In this document: positions 36,201 to 51,200 of the stretch, piece after piece
Layout of the letters: each line of letters begins with the position of its first letter
Position numbering within the stretch: position 1 is the stretch's first letter
DNA from: Angiostrongylus vasorum
Taxonomy: Eukaryota > Nematoda > Chromadorea > Rhabditida > Metastrongylidae
Reading direction: 5' to 3'
Assembly: GCA_018806985.1 (NCBI GenBank)
Contig: JADANN010000268.1
Span: 124,001-188,000, forward strand
DNA length: 64,000 bases
Position numbers and translations under genes: made by a program
The notes under the pieces: generated by a model
Seen by the model: the letters and a program-made list of their open reading frames with translations, nothing else
What the model was told of the DNA's origin: nothing
Database searches by the model: none

Positions 36201-39200
36201 TTAAATGTTTCACCACAACTGCTCTACCACCACCCGTATACAAAGTCCATGCAAAATTTTTTTTACTGATGTATAGCTGCATGCTTCCGCATACCATCGT
36301 GCATTTATTGCTGCCTTATAGAGCTGTGCGCCTGCATGCTCCACTTGGTGTTGAATTTTTCCGAGAAATTTAAGACGTTTCAAATTTGTAACGAAGGCGC
36401 TGTCTCATCCAATAAACTGGTATGCACCACTCACGCCATCTCATCGGCTTTGTGTGGATTTCATAAAATGACGATGAATGAAGACACTCATTTCAATGAA
36501 CAGCTGCTACAAATGATTACTCGGGATAAAAATGACTGCTCCGCGATATCGACTACTTTGCTGATCTGCACAATAACGTTAGTTATTTCGGCTTACTGTT
36601 CCGGCGCGAACTTCGCCTACATGAGAATGAGCATCAACGACATGCTGTTGATAGTGGAAAATGGTGATGAACCGCATAAGGTAAGATGATTTCACTGTTG
36701 TGATGCAGTGAGCATCATCACATGAAAATCTCATCTAATCATTCTCCTTGCCAGACAAATGCTCGCAAAATTGTCAGATATCGAAAACAATCGAACTGGT
36801 TAATTTGTACGATGGCCGTCATGAACATCATCGTTAACACAGTGTTCACAAACGAAATCAGTAAAGTTTTCAAGGAAGTGAGTTTGTTTATTCTTTCGTT
36901 CCAACCTCCGCAATTATTTTTTATGGCAAAAGTATTCATCTATAGCATAGTGGCTAGATTTGGCCGCAGTCGGTCGGTCCAGCAATATACACGTGGTTTT
37001 TGTTTCGATCCTATGCGCCGGGAAAGCCTATATGACCGCGGCAGTGTTGAATCGGATGCAGAGTTGTCTTTTGGAGCAAAAAAAATGTCAACTCGGTGTA
37101 TGCTCGAAAGATTATTGTAGAACACAATTTTGCATCCTCTGTCATGATCATTAGAGTGCCATACTTATTAGAGGCCAAGGTGCGACTACCCTTCATCAGA
37201 AGAGTGTTTAGTTTGGATTTTGATCACGAAAAAACGTCACCATAACTCTTCTTAGTGGTAGAAATATGGCAGTGTTACGATCTTGATCGCATCTCTAACC
37301 TCAACCGGAAAAATTCGAGGTCTTTCTCAAGCCAAAGTTTTGCTAATTTGATACCGAGATTGTTGAACGTACAAGGATAGCCTTCTGCCGCCTACTACTA
37401 GCTGCATGAAAAAGTGTTTCACTGCAAACCTACGTGACCCCTGTTCTCCTTTCAAGCTACGTCTTGTTCATGACCATGTTGCAGAACACTTTTATTGACT
37501 CGCACTCATTCGGAACTTTTCTGAAGTCCTATAACAAGTAGCAGACAATCTTCTGCCGAGTTCTCTTAAATGTGCCAAACATGTGAGCAAAGCGTTTTGT
37601 GAAAGATGTTTTCATCATATGTTGCTAGCCTTTCCTTTCTAAGCGACGACAGTGGCACTCTTCGAGCACGGAAGAGATCGAATGCTGCCACAAAGCGATG
37701 GACATTCTTTTTCCTGTAGTTCGATACGTTTTCATTCCGGAATTTCCTAGTTGTTATCATGGTCGTCATTGATTGAATTACGCATTCCACCCACGATTTA
37801 CAATATAAACTGTCTTCACCCTCTTTGAATAGACAATAAACCACTGTATAGTACCACTGATAGGTGTAGATAGGCTAAATTGCAAGAAAGAATGTTGGCT
37901 AAACTAATGTGTCATGCATTACCTCTATCAACTGTTGCCCCGTTTATCGTCACATGACTCGTTCGGACTCCGACAAACCTTCAAAAACTTTCATTTCTCC
38001 ATGTCGCATGGAAAAGTAGCACAATGGGTCCTGCTCCCTCTAGGAACTCGTTGGGCATCATGTCTTCCTTCTAGAGTTTTCCTGAAGAACCTTAACCATC
38101 GCATCGATGGTCCCTCCCTTCTGTGCTTTTCAACATCCCGAGGAATCTAATCCAGTCCTTTCACTTTCCTACTTATTCCTCTTCTAGTACTTCTAACATT
38201 GTCCTTTCAACAGAACGTTCCGTGAAGCTGAGTGATCATTAATTCTACTCAGCTTAATGACAACGTTTCCAGCACATACCCTTAAGGCAGGAAGATTCTA
38301 AGAGTCGAAAAAAGTGGGCACGGAGTCGGGTGTTCTTTGTTTTCTCCACTACATCCCTGATTCTCTTGAAAGCTCCCCGAGCCGCTCGCTTCTTCTTGTT
38401 CAACACTGGAGCTAAGTTGCTCATCATGCTCATTTCACCACCGACATGAATATAAGTGGAGCATTCCCAGGTATCCGTTCCGTCGAATAGGGGCATGCGT
38501 TACCAATGCATTCCTCATAAACATCGTTTTTTATAAGATTTAGTCGACGACCAATCTTTTCATGCGGTTTATCAAAATCGGCAAGCATTCGTTCTGCTTG
38601 GCTAATGTTTGCTCTTATAACAACGATATCATTAGCAAAGCAAAGAGGGTGCAACTGTTGACCGTCGATTTTCACTTCTATGTGTTCCTATTCCAGTGTT
38701 CGAATGGCGTTCTCGAGAGTAGCGGTAAATAATTTTGGCGAGATAGTATCGCCTTGCCTAACCCCTCTTCTAACGTCGATGTTAATAGCGTTGTACAATG
38801 GTGATTTCCTGGTTGTGAAATCTTTATACAACTCACGAAGAATCTTTATGTGCTGAGTAGGGACTCCCTGACTATCAAAGGCTTCCATGACTGCTTCTGT
38901 CTCAATTGAATCAAAGGCCCTCTTTAAATCGATGAAAGTGAGACGGAGCGTTCTTTCGTACTCTCGCGATACTTCAATGAGCTTTGCTATCGTGTGGATG
39001 TAGTCCATCGTACTAAATCCTTTACGAAACTCTGTCTGCTCACATGGCTGCCCTTTGTCCAGTGTTCCGCCAATCCTGTTTAGGATGACTCGAGCGAAAA
39101 GTTTGTAGACGACGGACAACAGCCAGAGTGGGCGATGGTTGCTGACATCGTAGAAGTCACCTTTCTTGAACAATAGCACGGTCTTGTTGGTCTTCCACTG

Positions 39201-42200
39201 AGTAAGAACCCTGTGTTTTGACAGGTACCGTGTGAAGAACCGAGCAAATGGGTTTATGAGGACTACGAGGAAGTTCTTCAGGTGTTCAGATCTTACCCTC
39301 TCCGGAACTGGTGCTGCTTGTTTTTTTACCGAAATAACAAAACAGTATGTCAGATTTCGGAAAGGAGAACTGGTGGTACGACATATCCATCTTTCCTTTA
39401 TTTCATGTGAGAACAGGAGGACGTGACTTTTTGAAGAGATCTTAATAGTAATCGTGAATGCTTTTTTCCCATTGCCTTTCTGAGAGCTTTAACTGTTCCG
39501 TTTGGGCGTCGGAGTGCAACCATCTTGGTTTTGTAATTCGCGAAGTTTCGATGGGTTTTGCGAATGCTTTCCCATCCTCTGTTGCTTCTATAATATGTGT
39601 TTCTCTTCTCGCTTTAAAATCTTCTTTTTGTCGCCTGTCTGCATTGTTGTCCAAGCTCGGACGTGAGTTGACAGTTGCCTTTAGCTCTTGCGATTCCACG
39701 CTGGCGTACCAGCTTGAGTATTTCTGCAGCAGACATCTCTTGGTGACTTGTGAACTCCCAGCGCTGGCGTAAAGATGTTGAATGATTCGATCATGTTCGT
39801 TATCGATGTTATCAATAACGGTCTCCTCTTATCTTATCTTCCCAACAGCTGACTAATGAACTGAAAAAATTCCGGTTTATGGTGGGTTTTGGGACTTTGG
39901 TTTTCGAATTTAGCAGATTTTCTTTTTTTCCGCGAGAAATGAAATTTTGAACGAAGGAGGAGATGTCTAATCCCACTTAGAATTTTGGGACAATAGCGAA
40001 TCAGGCAAAACCTTTTATTTACTATGATGTGGTATACTTGGCTATGGTGCTCTCAGTTGGGAACCTCCTACGGCCAGCATTGAGAGGTAGGCTTCTGGAA
40101 TTCCGAGTTACCATGGACGGTCTTTGTTGTTGTGGTAGTTTGAGACAGCTGGCGTAGGACAAAGAGAGAGTCCATCACCTGAGTCCACCTGAGTCCACCT
40201 GCGTCCCAGGGAAGCTTTTGGTCTGCGATTAACCCCGTATCTGCATCACGTTGTCTCGCGACTAATCGGCAGGGAGATGGCTCTGTGAGGGAGATCCGTG
40301 TAATCATGCATATGAGATCAAAATATCCTAGCTTGATACGCAGTTAGTGCAAATAATGCACAAATGTCACTTGGGTAAAGAGATAAGGAAGACCTTCTCG
40401 CGATCTTTTCGTCTCTAATCTTGCTATTGTGTGCTTTAAATAGGCTAGTAGTTTTACATTAATGGTTAAATAACCGTTGGAGGGTTTACCTTCGATGGTT
40501 CGCTGGATTGAGGAGTTGATGAGACATGTCGTGAGCTTCGTCCGACTTACATGTTTGTTATACCAACCGACCGAAGTCAAAAGAGATCGAAAGACATCGG
40601 GTACATGTAGTGCAACCAACGTCAACTCTGTACAGCCCAAATAGAAGAGAAGGAGCTATTTCGCAATATGAGGGGCGATAGAGGTAAATACCACTAGGAA
40701 TTACAGACTCAGTGTAGTAAATGTGCAGGTAATATGAAGAGGTGAACAATATTCTGCGTAACATAAATATCTAATTCTATAATTCATGGGTTTTCTAATA
40801 CAACTCTTTTATACATCTTCTGTTTAAAACATTTGCTACTGTCACTCAATAAAAGGGTAAACGATAAAGATCTCGGCGTTGACCAATCCCTGAGGGATGC
40901 GTCATGCATTCGACTTCATTAAGCATCGTTTGAAGGTGATTGAATACATATCTGGCCCTTACAATGACTCGCGGTGGCCTGCCGATGCATCAATCCAGTG
41001 CTGCTATCTTCCCAGACAAGTCTGGTACCAATTTGCCGACCCCAGAGGGAATGGAAGGATTTGTGGGCAATGGGCGCGGGGTTCGATTCCACGTCTGTGT
41101 TGCAGGGCGCCTCCGACCACTGCGCCACAAGCCCGTCATTGTTACTCAATAATACGGAATATTTCCCAAGTAATCGTTAACGTTATTCTTCTGGATCTAT
41201 CCCTATAGTTAACACGTCCTCCCAGTGGTCTCTTTTCGTCTTCTCCTTTTCACTTTCGAATTTCAGCACAAATATGGCCATATACTCCGCTATGCTGTGC
41301 CAACAATCATGATCGTCTTATTGGCCGAAATTGTACCGCAGGTGCTTCGCAGTGCCTATGACAAATACGTAAACGAAGCTTTCCAAATTGAATCAAAGAA
41401 TTATATCATTGTGGTCAGAATTAAAAGAAAATTCATTGCAGTCTATATGCAATCGGTTTGGCCTTACTGCTTGCTGCTAAAACTCGCCACGTTACTTTGC
41501 TCCTTTTTATTATTTGTGCACCTGTTGCATGGCCGTTTAGCAAAGTAATCGACTACATCCTTGGAAGAGAGGTTCGCTTTTTTTAAAACTCGCCTACTGA
41601 CCATCCCACTAAACGTTGCTATTTTTAAATTGGATTTTTCTATTTCAATTGAAGATTTTGTCCTGAAAAGGAGTAAAAACACGGTCGTCATTTATCAATT
41701 CCAAAAGGATACGTCGTACATTCGCCTGCACTCATATCATCGTAACGGTGGCTGGGTGCATATCTGGCCAATGTGGTGATTGCGATAGAGCAGCGAAGTA
41801 TTAATTCAACGTTTTATTCCTCCCAAACTACCCTGATGCCAAAGGAATCTCAAAAATATGGAGAACTTCGCTTACACCAGAAGCAGAATTGAACCAGTGA
41901 CTGAGCGTGTATTGTTAGGTAACTCTAACCATTATGCTAAGCAGACCTACTTGCATACTTGGATGCATGGATGGTCCGTCTTTTGCGAACGTCGGCACAT
42001 TTGCCATTCCTTCCTTTCCCTTGAAGTCGTCGTCCACGGTGGTGGTTTTATTCGAGCATGGTGACGCGTGCGAGTCTCCTACCGTGGTCTGTAAAACAAC
42101 TGCAGCTGCGAGGGACGGCCGACAAACTTTGGTTACGAAACACATCCGCTCTACTTGTGGTTTGCATCCTCGCGGAGTCCATTCTGCAGTTTTTTCTTCG

Positions 42201-45200
42201 TCCACCTGTTGTCTGCTCTGTTTCTGTATTGTTTTGTTTTCTCCTGGGTCACAAAGATGTGGAGGATTTTGAAGATCATAGCGTTTCATTCCGGCTAGAT
42301 GTTGAATGTGCCGGTTATATTTCGGAAGACATCCGTTCAAGCGCACTATGAGCAGTGCGCAGCATTCTTGACGGGGTTGAAGTATTAGCCCACGTCTCAG
42401 CAGCATAACAGAGCGCTAGGAGGACTGTTGAATCGGAAAGGTGAGCGCGGATTTTCGGGTCGTTCAGTTGGTCGGTGGCTTCTTTGGGAGGCCCGAATGC
42501 GGCTCAGCCTTTCCTCCTCAGTCTGTCTAATTGCTTCTTTATGTTGTTTTCCATGTTCACCGATGGCCCAAGGTATACGTACGAGAGGGTTTCTACAATC
42601 AGAGAACCATCCAATTCAATTTTTTTTCGCCTTCGCACAATGGGTTCTTCGCGAATGGGGTCTGCTTCCGATTTATGAGTAGCCCGATCTTTTTACTCGC
42701 TTCGTTGAGCTCATTGATCATCGTCTCTGCTTCGCTAGTACTTCTTAGGTTCGATAGGAATTTCTCATTAATACTTACGCCTTTCTCATCCCAATCGAGT
42801 GACTTCATTATCCACTGCGGTGCGGCACCTAACAGTTTTGGCGATATTGCGTCGGCCTTCGAACCCCTTTTCCTATGGGTGTGGTAAGAGGTCGGTGGAG
42901 AAGCTGTATTTTCGTAGTGCAGTTCCGATAACGACCAGAGAGAGTTCTTGTGTAGAGCGGGTCCACTCTGTTCGACGAGCGCTGATAGGATTGCATTCGT
43001 TTCGACTCCGTCAAACGCTCTTTCATAGTCAACAAAGGCTAGGACCAGAGGCAGGTGGTATTCCCTGACAAACTTCGATGACCCTAGACACGGTTTGGAT
43101 GTGGTCCATGCAGCAGAATCCTAGTCGAAATCTAGCTTGGTCCACTGGTTGCACTTCATCCAATGTCCTTGATATGCGCGAGGATAATCTTCGTGAAGAG
43201 CTTGTAGAGGACACTCGACAGGCAAATCGGAGAGTAGTTAAGAAAATCCCTTCGGTCATCTTTCTTGGGCAGGGTGGCCGTGCACGACGTCCTCCACTGG
43301 TCTGGGATTTTTTTTCCTCAGGCTGTCATATGGTTTGCCAGAAGTACATCTAAATTGTCGCTTCCACCTTTAAGGAATTTGGCGGTGATAGGTTCGAGTA
43401 CCGCAGCTGTGCCTGTTTTCGTGATTTCTGTGGCAACTCGAACCTCGGACGAAAAGAATTCTAGGTGGTTTTTTCCAGCGGGGATTTTAGGGTCAAGGAC
43501 GGGGAACGTGGAACGGGGGAAAGTTTTGACGATCCCATCTTCAACGAAGCTGAGATATTTGCAAAACTCTAGACCGCAGGTGCCTATGGTGGGAGAACGA
43601 ACGCGCTATTGTCCTTTCCGAGGGAGTAACGCGTTTACCACCACACCATGCGGGTCCTTCGTTTCGCCTCTCTCTCAGGTTCAATGCCGATTTAGGCTCC
43701 CCAGATCAACCCCGTTGACGGGTGATTGCTGGTGGCAAAAAGATCGATAGAACTAGCTGAGAGACAGGGCGAAACGAAAGACCCCGCATGGTGTGGTGGT
43801 GAACGCGTTACTCCCCGGAAAGGACAATAGCGCGCTCGTTCCCCACCATAGGCACCTGCAGCCCAGAGTCTTGCAAATATCTCAGCTTCGTTGAAGTTAT
43901 ATTTCGCAATATACCCTGCCATGAAAAACAGTAGGCAGTAAGTAAAAAAAGTTAAAATTGATCCCTTCTTCGTTCATCGGAGTTGACAACGGAACATTAT
44001 AATCACACAGGTCCCGACCACATTTTTTGGACTGTTTCTCCTCATTGCTGCTTCCAGTAGTTTCCTCTGCCTGTACCGATTTAGATCTCCTGCAAAGCTC
44101 TTCTATAGCTGGCGCTCATTTCTAACCGTGTCAATCGTATTGCAGTAGGATCAAGCTTCAGTTTCCTTCCCTTTTTGAGTAACTCCTTAGTGGTAATGGA
44201 GATGCGATCCGATCTTCTTCTTTAAAGAATTGAGACATATTTGGTACACCCTTCCAGCCCTTCGACAAGCAGTTCGTAGTCTGCTGTCGGCTCTTTCTTA
44301 ATCTGCCAATTACATTTGCATAGGATTTCGTTCAGAATGTTCTCATCATATACAGCTTGACTTTTTCCTCATGCTCGATGGATGACATGAATTCATTTTC
44401 ACATTGCAGCTAAATAGAATCTTCGCGAAGAAGTAAGTGATCGAACTCAGTACGGAACCACGGGACTACTGATGTGTGAAGTAGGCAATATCTTCTGTTT
44501 GTCAGAATGTGGTCGATCTTCGCATGAGTTATGCCGTTAGGAGGCTTCAATGTCCAGCGGCGGGTTTCTTTCTTCTGGGAAAAAAGAGCTTCCATGAAAG
44601 AGACGTGCTGCATACAGGAGTTCTGCAAGACGGTTTCCGTTCTCGTTTCTTTCTCCCAATCAAAAATTTCCGATCCTGTGCATCAAAATCTCTGAAAATC
44701 TCTGACAAGGAATTCATAGTACGCCTTATCATTGCGGATAGCTTTCTCCAACTGATTGTAGAACGCATCCAAATCGTACTCACCAGCTGCATCGGTCGGT
44801 GAATAACAATTGACCTTCTTATGACGCGTCAGTTGAAGACGGAGGGCGGCCATGCGAGGGGGAAAGGATCTCGTATGAGCTGACGAGATGGGCAGTGGAC
44901 GGGTGGACGACAAAACCTACGCCGCCATTTCGTGACGAGACCTTTTCTCCACGGATCACAATGGTCCCGTTGTTTAGCTGGCGTATGTCGGTCTTCTTGG
45001 TTTTTGTTTCTTGCAGTGCCATCACATGAAATTTTTATGCGATTTGCGGCTTCGAGAGAGGGGTGAAAGTTGGCGTCTGTGGAGTGTTCTGTGTCGTTGG
45101 TTTTCTGCTTAATCCGAGATTTTTCTGGCCTCTCACCGGTCGCCTGAAGGCCTGACATCATGGACGGAAGCCCCCAGGAGTACTAAGGCTCCCCATTGCT

Positions 45201-48200
45201 GGTTGAGCAGTGTGATTCTTCCTAGAGTTCCGACTTAACTTTGCAAGAGCGTATCCAGGTCTTCCCGAAACCGAACCACGATTTGGATCCGAAGAAACTA
45301 TCTTTTACTCACCTATGTTTATGCATAATATATAAAGCTAAAAGGATAAACCTCCCGGTTTGATCAATCTCTGAGGGATGCGCTATGCATTCGACTTCAT
45401 TAAGCATCGCTTGGAGGTTATCCTGCCGATGTTTTGGGCCAGTACTGCAATCCTCCCAGACAAGTCTGGTATCAACTTGCCGACCACGGAGAGATGGAGG
45501 GCTTGGTGGGGATCGATTATACGTGTGTGTTGCAGTGCGCCTCCAAGCACTGCGCCACACGCGCCCTATACACATATATACATACACACATATATATATA
45601 TATAACTAGGGGGGCGGATAGCACAGTGGTAGTAATGCCCGTCATCACGAACATGGTACTAGTTCGATTCCCGCTCCAGACCAACCAAGCCTCTCATCCC
45701 CTGCAGGGGTCCGGAAATTGGTAGCGGACTTGTCTGGGAAAAATTCACTCTCTGCAATCCAACTGGGAACGCTCCAGCCCGGCTATCTCAGGGCTCCAGG
45801 GGGGAATTGCTCGACCAACACTCTACGACATTGAAGATGAAATGAAAAATCCTCAAGCAGTTACCGAAGCCACACGTAAAAGCTGGAAGATCTTCGTGAA
45901 CAAGGGATGCGAAGAAACGAAATGAATGTGAGAATTGCTGGGATCCGCACAGTAGACGTGAGGACGGATCAAATAAAAGAAAATTAAAAAATAAATAAAA
46001 GTATATATAACAATAAATGCATGTATAAATATCATTTTCAAGGTTCTCTGGAAACAACGCTATTAAAGTTTTTTTGCGCCTCTTGGAGATAAGAAAGTAA
46101 TTAATGTTCTTTTCTAAGAAAACGTTAAATTTATGGCTACTCGTATATTTTTTGTAGAAAACTTGAGAAAGCCATTATGAGACAATGGTGACTCAGACTC
46201 AGGAATATTTTCAACCTTGTACCAAAAAACTACTTATATGGGCGCTCCATGTCCGATGTTGCTTATAGATTTCCCCTGTTCGTAGGTTCGTGAGATATAC
46301 TCTGAAGAAAAGCTCAAGGCTCTCATAAAAGTGCAGTCGAAGAAAATGGAAGAAGCTGCTCAAGGAGGTTAGTTCTGTCTTCAGCCTATCGAAACCAATG
46401 TATTGGATTGTTTTGATTTAGATATTCTCGCAAGAATAGTGGATTTTCCAAAGAAAACTGTACAAGATATGATGACACCAATGGAAGACGCTTTTGTTGT
46501 TAGTGGTGCCGATAAATTGGACGTGAAGGTTTTGTTTTCTTTCTCTCAAAGAATCTTTCTTTACACAAAGACGTTAAAGAATGAGTCTTGAAATGGTAAA
46601 CGAAACACGAAGTAGTTTGATGCGTGTGACAGCTGAGGAAGTTAATCAACGATGAGTATTGAAAACAACTACAATATTTTAACGGGCGCGTGTGGTGCAG
46701 TGGTCGGAAGCGCCCTGCAACACACGTGGAATCGATCCACACGCCCATGGCCCACCAAGCTTTCTATCCTTCTTGAGTCGGCAAATTGGTACCAGACTTG
46801 TCTGGGAGGATAGCAGCACTGGCTCGATACATCGGTAGGCCACCGCGAGTCATTGTAAAGGCCAGATATGTATTCAATCACCTCTCAACGATGCTTAATG
46901 AATTCGAATGCATGGTGCATCCTTCAGGAATTGATCGACTCCCTAGAGCTTTATCCTTTTTATCCTTCTGTTATCTAAGTGCAGTTATAAATGACTGTCG
47001 CTATATTCCATAATAGGGTAACTACTCTTTTCACCAACTAGTGATGTGTAAATTTTCACGTGTTAACATTTTTCTCAATACACTACTGGTCACTACAGGT
47101 CTGTTCCTGAACTGAAAACTCATTCTAAGGTGAAAAAATTCAACAACTAAACATATGGAAAAGTATCGACAAGGCTGAGTGGTATTGCCGAAATCCTAAG
47201 GGAAGGAGGCTTCAGAATCGAGCTGCGGCTGTTTGCACGCTCATCAGCGATAACTAGTCATAAGCGAATATCATAGTTGAGACAAGAAAAGGATTTTTTC
47301 GACTTCTTTTTAGTTTCTGGTGACACTTCTTGAAAAAGGCTACACACGTGTCCCAGTTTTCGAAGAAAAAAATCGTCTAAATCTTCATACAGTGTTAAAC
47401 GTTAAGGTATCGCACACGTCATCTGATAGCCCCCACTTTTTCTGTTTTTTTATTCGTCATTAAACATCGCTATCTATTGGAAAACGTTTGACAACTATCA
47501 CTCTAAAATCTTAAATGAAGCATAATAGAAGTGCGCATGGCACAGTTGTCAGGGGCGCCCTGCGACACACACATGGGATCGATCCCCGCGCCCCTGGCCC
47601 GCCAAGCCTTTCGTCCTCACGAGGTCGGTAAATTGGTACCAGACTTGTCTGGAAGGATAGCAGCATCATTATAAACGCCAGATATGCATTCAACCACCTC
47701 CAACGGTGCTCAGTGAAGTCGAATGCATGGCGCGTGGGATTGATCAACTCCGAGAGCTGTATCCCTTTTTTTTTAGTTCATCTTGATTTAGTATGTGATA
47801 GTTTAAGCACTTAGCAAGAGAACTTTTGTGGTTATAGTATACATATGTGCTCGCCTTAGAATTTTCTTTACAACACTTGAATCGTAAATATTTGTCAAAA
47901 TATTTTTTGGATACTCTGAGAGAATTTCCTATATGTGATCTCGTAATTAGAATGTGTCTTAGTACAATCGACAAATGAGCATAGATAATTAAGGATTTGG
48001 CTACAATGACAATAGATCAAACATCAACAGTTCAACAATTCATCGACACGTTAGACTCTGCTAGAACGCAGGTAGGCATGCTGTTGCAAAAAATTGTTTA
48101 CTTACTTGGACACTTGGATGGCTCGTATTCACTGGTTGTGCCCAGCATAATTTCCATTCTCCGGAGATTTGCTGCTTTGGCCATTGTGGTTTCTGGAGTG

Positions 48201-51200
48201 CCGAGGAGAGCCTGGCGAAAATCTGCCCCGGGTCTTCATCACCACAGGCAGTTGTCGCTCTTGTGGATCAAAGGGAGATTTGCCGTCATGCGACTAGTTT
48301 GAAACCAGGACGGCGGTGGATCCTGGTACTGGCTTACTCTTAGGTGGGCTTCCTGATGGAAACGCCAGCCTCCACAGCTTGGAAGAGCTTTCTGAGGTGA
48401 TGAATCCCCCTCGCTGCACATCGCATCCTGACATCCAGGAACACCTCCCACCCAAGATGAGGCGGTAAACCATTGGGAAGGAAAAAAAATTGTTTAGTAG
48501 AAATCTTTGTAAAAAAAAGCACCTCTGTAAAAGACAGATATCAATGCAAATCAATGTAAGCACATATGATCCATAAACACGTGCCCGGATTTCAGATGCG
48601 TTTTGTTTTGGCAACACAAAAAGCCGAAATGCTCATGCAAGAAATGATGAAAGGTCAGCATTCCTTCACTAAAACAATACATAAGCAGAAAATCCGTACA
48701 GCTGATTTCCAGTTGAGTGCATGAAGCACAGTAGCTACCGGTGCTGTGCATCAATGCGTGTATGGGTGAGAACCCATACATGCATTCGATCTTAAACTAG
48801 ACCAGCTACCCTCCTACCCTCCTTCCGGACTCGGCAATTGCTAGAGCAGGCTTATAACCAACTCAACTATCATTCAACGACAGCATTCGTGAAAAGTCAC
48901 AGTCCTCAGGTGGTTGCTGAACTTACGGACAATTTTGAAGACCCTAGCATCGACTTTCTATTAACCTCCGCACTGGAGTATGAATGCGTCGTTTTCTTGT
49001 TCAGCAATCGTGAGGTTGTTATACAGCATACATTTACTTCCATAAAAAAACACAATACAACACAACAGTAGCTTACGTTTCGGCAGTATCGCCTTCTTCA
49101 GAGCTTGGAAGGGTATACTGATATACAATTTACTAGGCCAAACACTTCAATGACACTTACAAAAAGACGAAGAACTCTATGGCAATTATATGATCAACAG
49201 CTTCTCGAAGACCCACCGCTTTTTTTCGTGACTTCCAATAAGGAAGGTTAGAACAGCTGATTATGGTCGCATAAGGTTGATGACTGCACCATCCCACATC
49301 AGAAATTGATGCGAAGATACGAGGCCAGGTCGCGTGTAACGTCTGGGCATTCCTCTCTGCTATTCATTGTAGGGTTTTTGGCATTTATCCAAAAAAGCCT
49401 CAAGAAGTTTTCGCGCTGGTGTTCTAGTCTCCTGCGCAAGGATATTGACTTTTACTTCAAAATCGTCTCCGCTATGCTTTTTGTATCCTATGCGTGCCTA
49501 GTGGGGTACTTTGTCTTAATTTTCGTTTGCAATCTAGGTGTTCTTTTGCACGGATACAGAAAGGTCTGCCCGTTTCGCCAATATATTCATCTCCGCAATC
49601 ATTACAGGAGATCAGGTATATCGTACCTGAACTCATGCAATCACCATCTCTGCCGTTAGGGGCAAATTACGCAGTTTGTTGTTTCACATAGACGGTCATA
49701 AAGGCGGTTACGAACTAACTAACGACGTAGAGCAGCTGGTGGTGTTTCGACTGTCGCTACCGACTCCTCTAGACCTGCCCTTCTTAAGCATCGTTTAATA
49801 GCTACGCTTACTTCATCGCTAATAAAGGGCAGCATAAACGGGACTTTCTTTTGGCCAAGTGTTTCGCTTGGGCGCGTCGCTCTCCTTCTGATCTTATCTC
49901 GTGCTGTAACTATTTCGTAACCATTGGAGATGGCTATTTGCCGAGCCAAGTCGCGCGATTTTTTCCTTTAGTTCCCTGGTTGTGCACACAGAGGTGGCTG
50001 TTCGAAACATGTTTCTCACAAGCGCCCTCTGTGTGTGTGAAAGGTGGGAAGAAAAGAAATGAACCAGAATGTTTTTGTTACTTAGTTTTTCGGTACCACT
50101 TTGTCATGTAACCGCTACTTTATAGGTTGATTTGAACGTCAAGAAATGGAAGCGAGGTCTCTTTCGGTTTCTCCCTGGTGAATTTAATATACTCAGACTG
50201 CTCATTCAGTAATTCAAAGGATTTGCCCATCTCCTGCTGAGTAGAGAAGATGACAAAACAATCATCTACATATCTGCAGTAGAGTATTGGCCGGAGATCG
50301 AGAGCAGGGGCTTCTATCTTAGACATAAACACAATGGCAAGGCTTGGTGGCAGTCGGTGTCCCATAGCCAACCCCCCTTATTTGCGCGAAATATTTCACA
50401 GACCATCCGAAAATCGAGCAGTTTAGGCAATCTTTTAAAGGAACCGTAAGTTGCTGAATAGACAAGCCATGCATATTTATTCCTCTTTCATGTTCAACAA
50501 GAAGTTCGTGTATGGCTTGCATTGCGGAGTTATTTGATACGTTGGTGTAGAGCGCGGAAAATCCGAAAGACTCCATCACGTACGCGTTGTTAGGAGGCGC
50601 GTTGCGTAGACGTTCTAGGAGCATTTGGGTGTTAATGAGATGAGCTGGAATATGGCTAAGCAGTTGGGTAACTATTCGGCCTAGAAACCACGTTATTCTC
50701 TCCGTAGGCCCGTCTACACAGCTACAATGGGTCTAACCTTGTAGGATTAAGGATTGGTAGACGCGAGATCGTCAGCTGGTACTAACTTATTTGTTTTAAT
50801 AAGTAAGTATAAAACGGCACATGTTGGTCGATCTACTTTATAATGCGAAATAACGGATGGTTTTAAGCCCGTAAATTGTATATCAGTGTGCCCTTCCAGG
50901 CTCTGAAGAAGACGATGCTGCCGAAACGTCAGCTATTGTTGTATTATACTGTGTTTTTTCTATGGAAGTAAATGTACGCTGTTTAACATCCTCGCGCTTG
51001 CTGAACATGAAAACGACGATTTTTGAAGATCTTGGTAAATAAAGGATCCTATGCGATCCGAATGAAAAAAAGTGCTTGGATACGCGTAACAAGCGAGCTT
51101 GGGTCATGTAAAAAGAGTAAGTTTGTAAACAATTAGATTGCTATTTATTCCACCGCTGACGCATTCCATGTTAATTTTATACATGAGCCTTTCCTAACCG

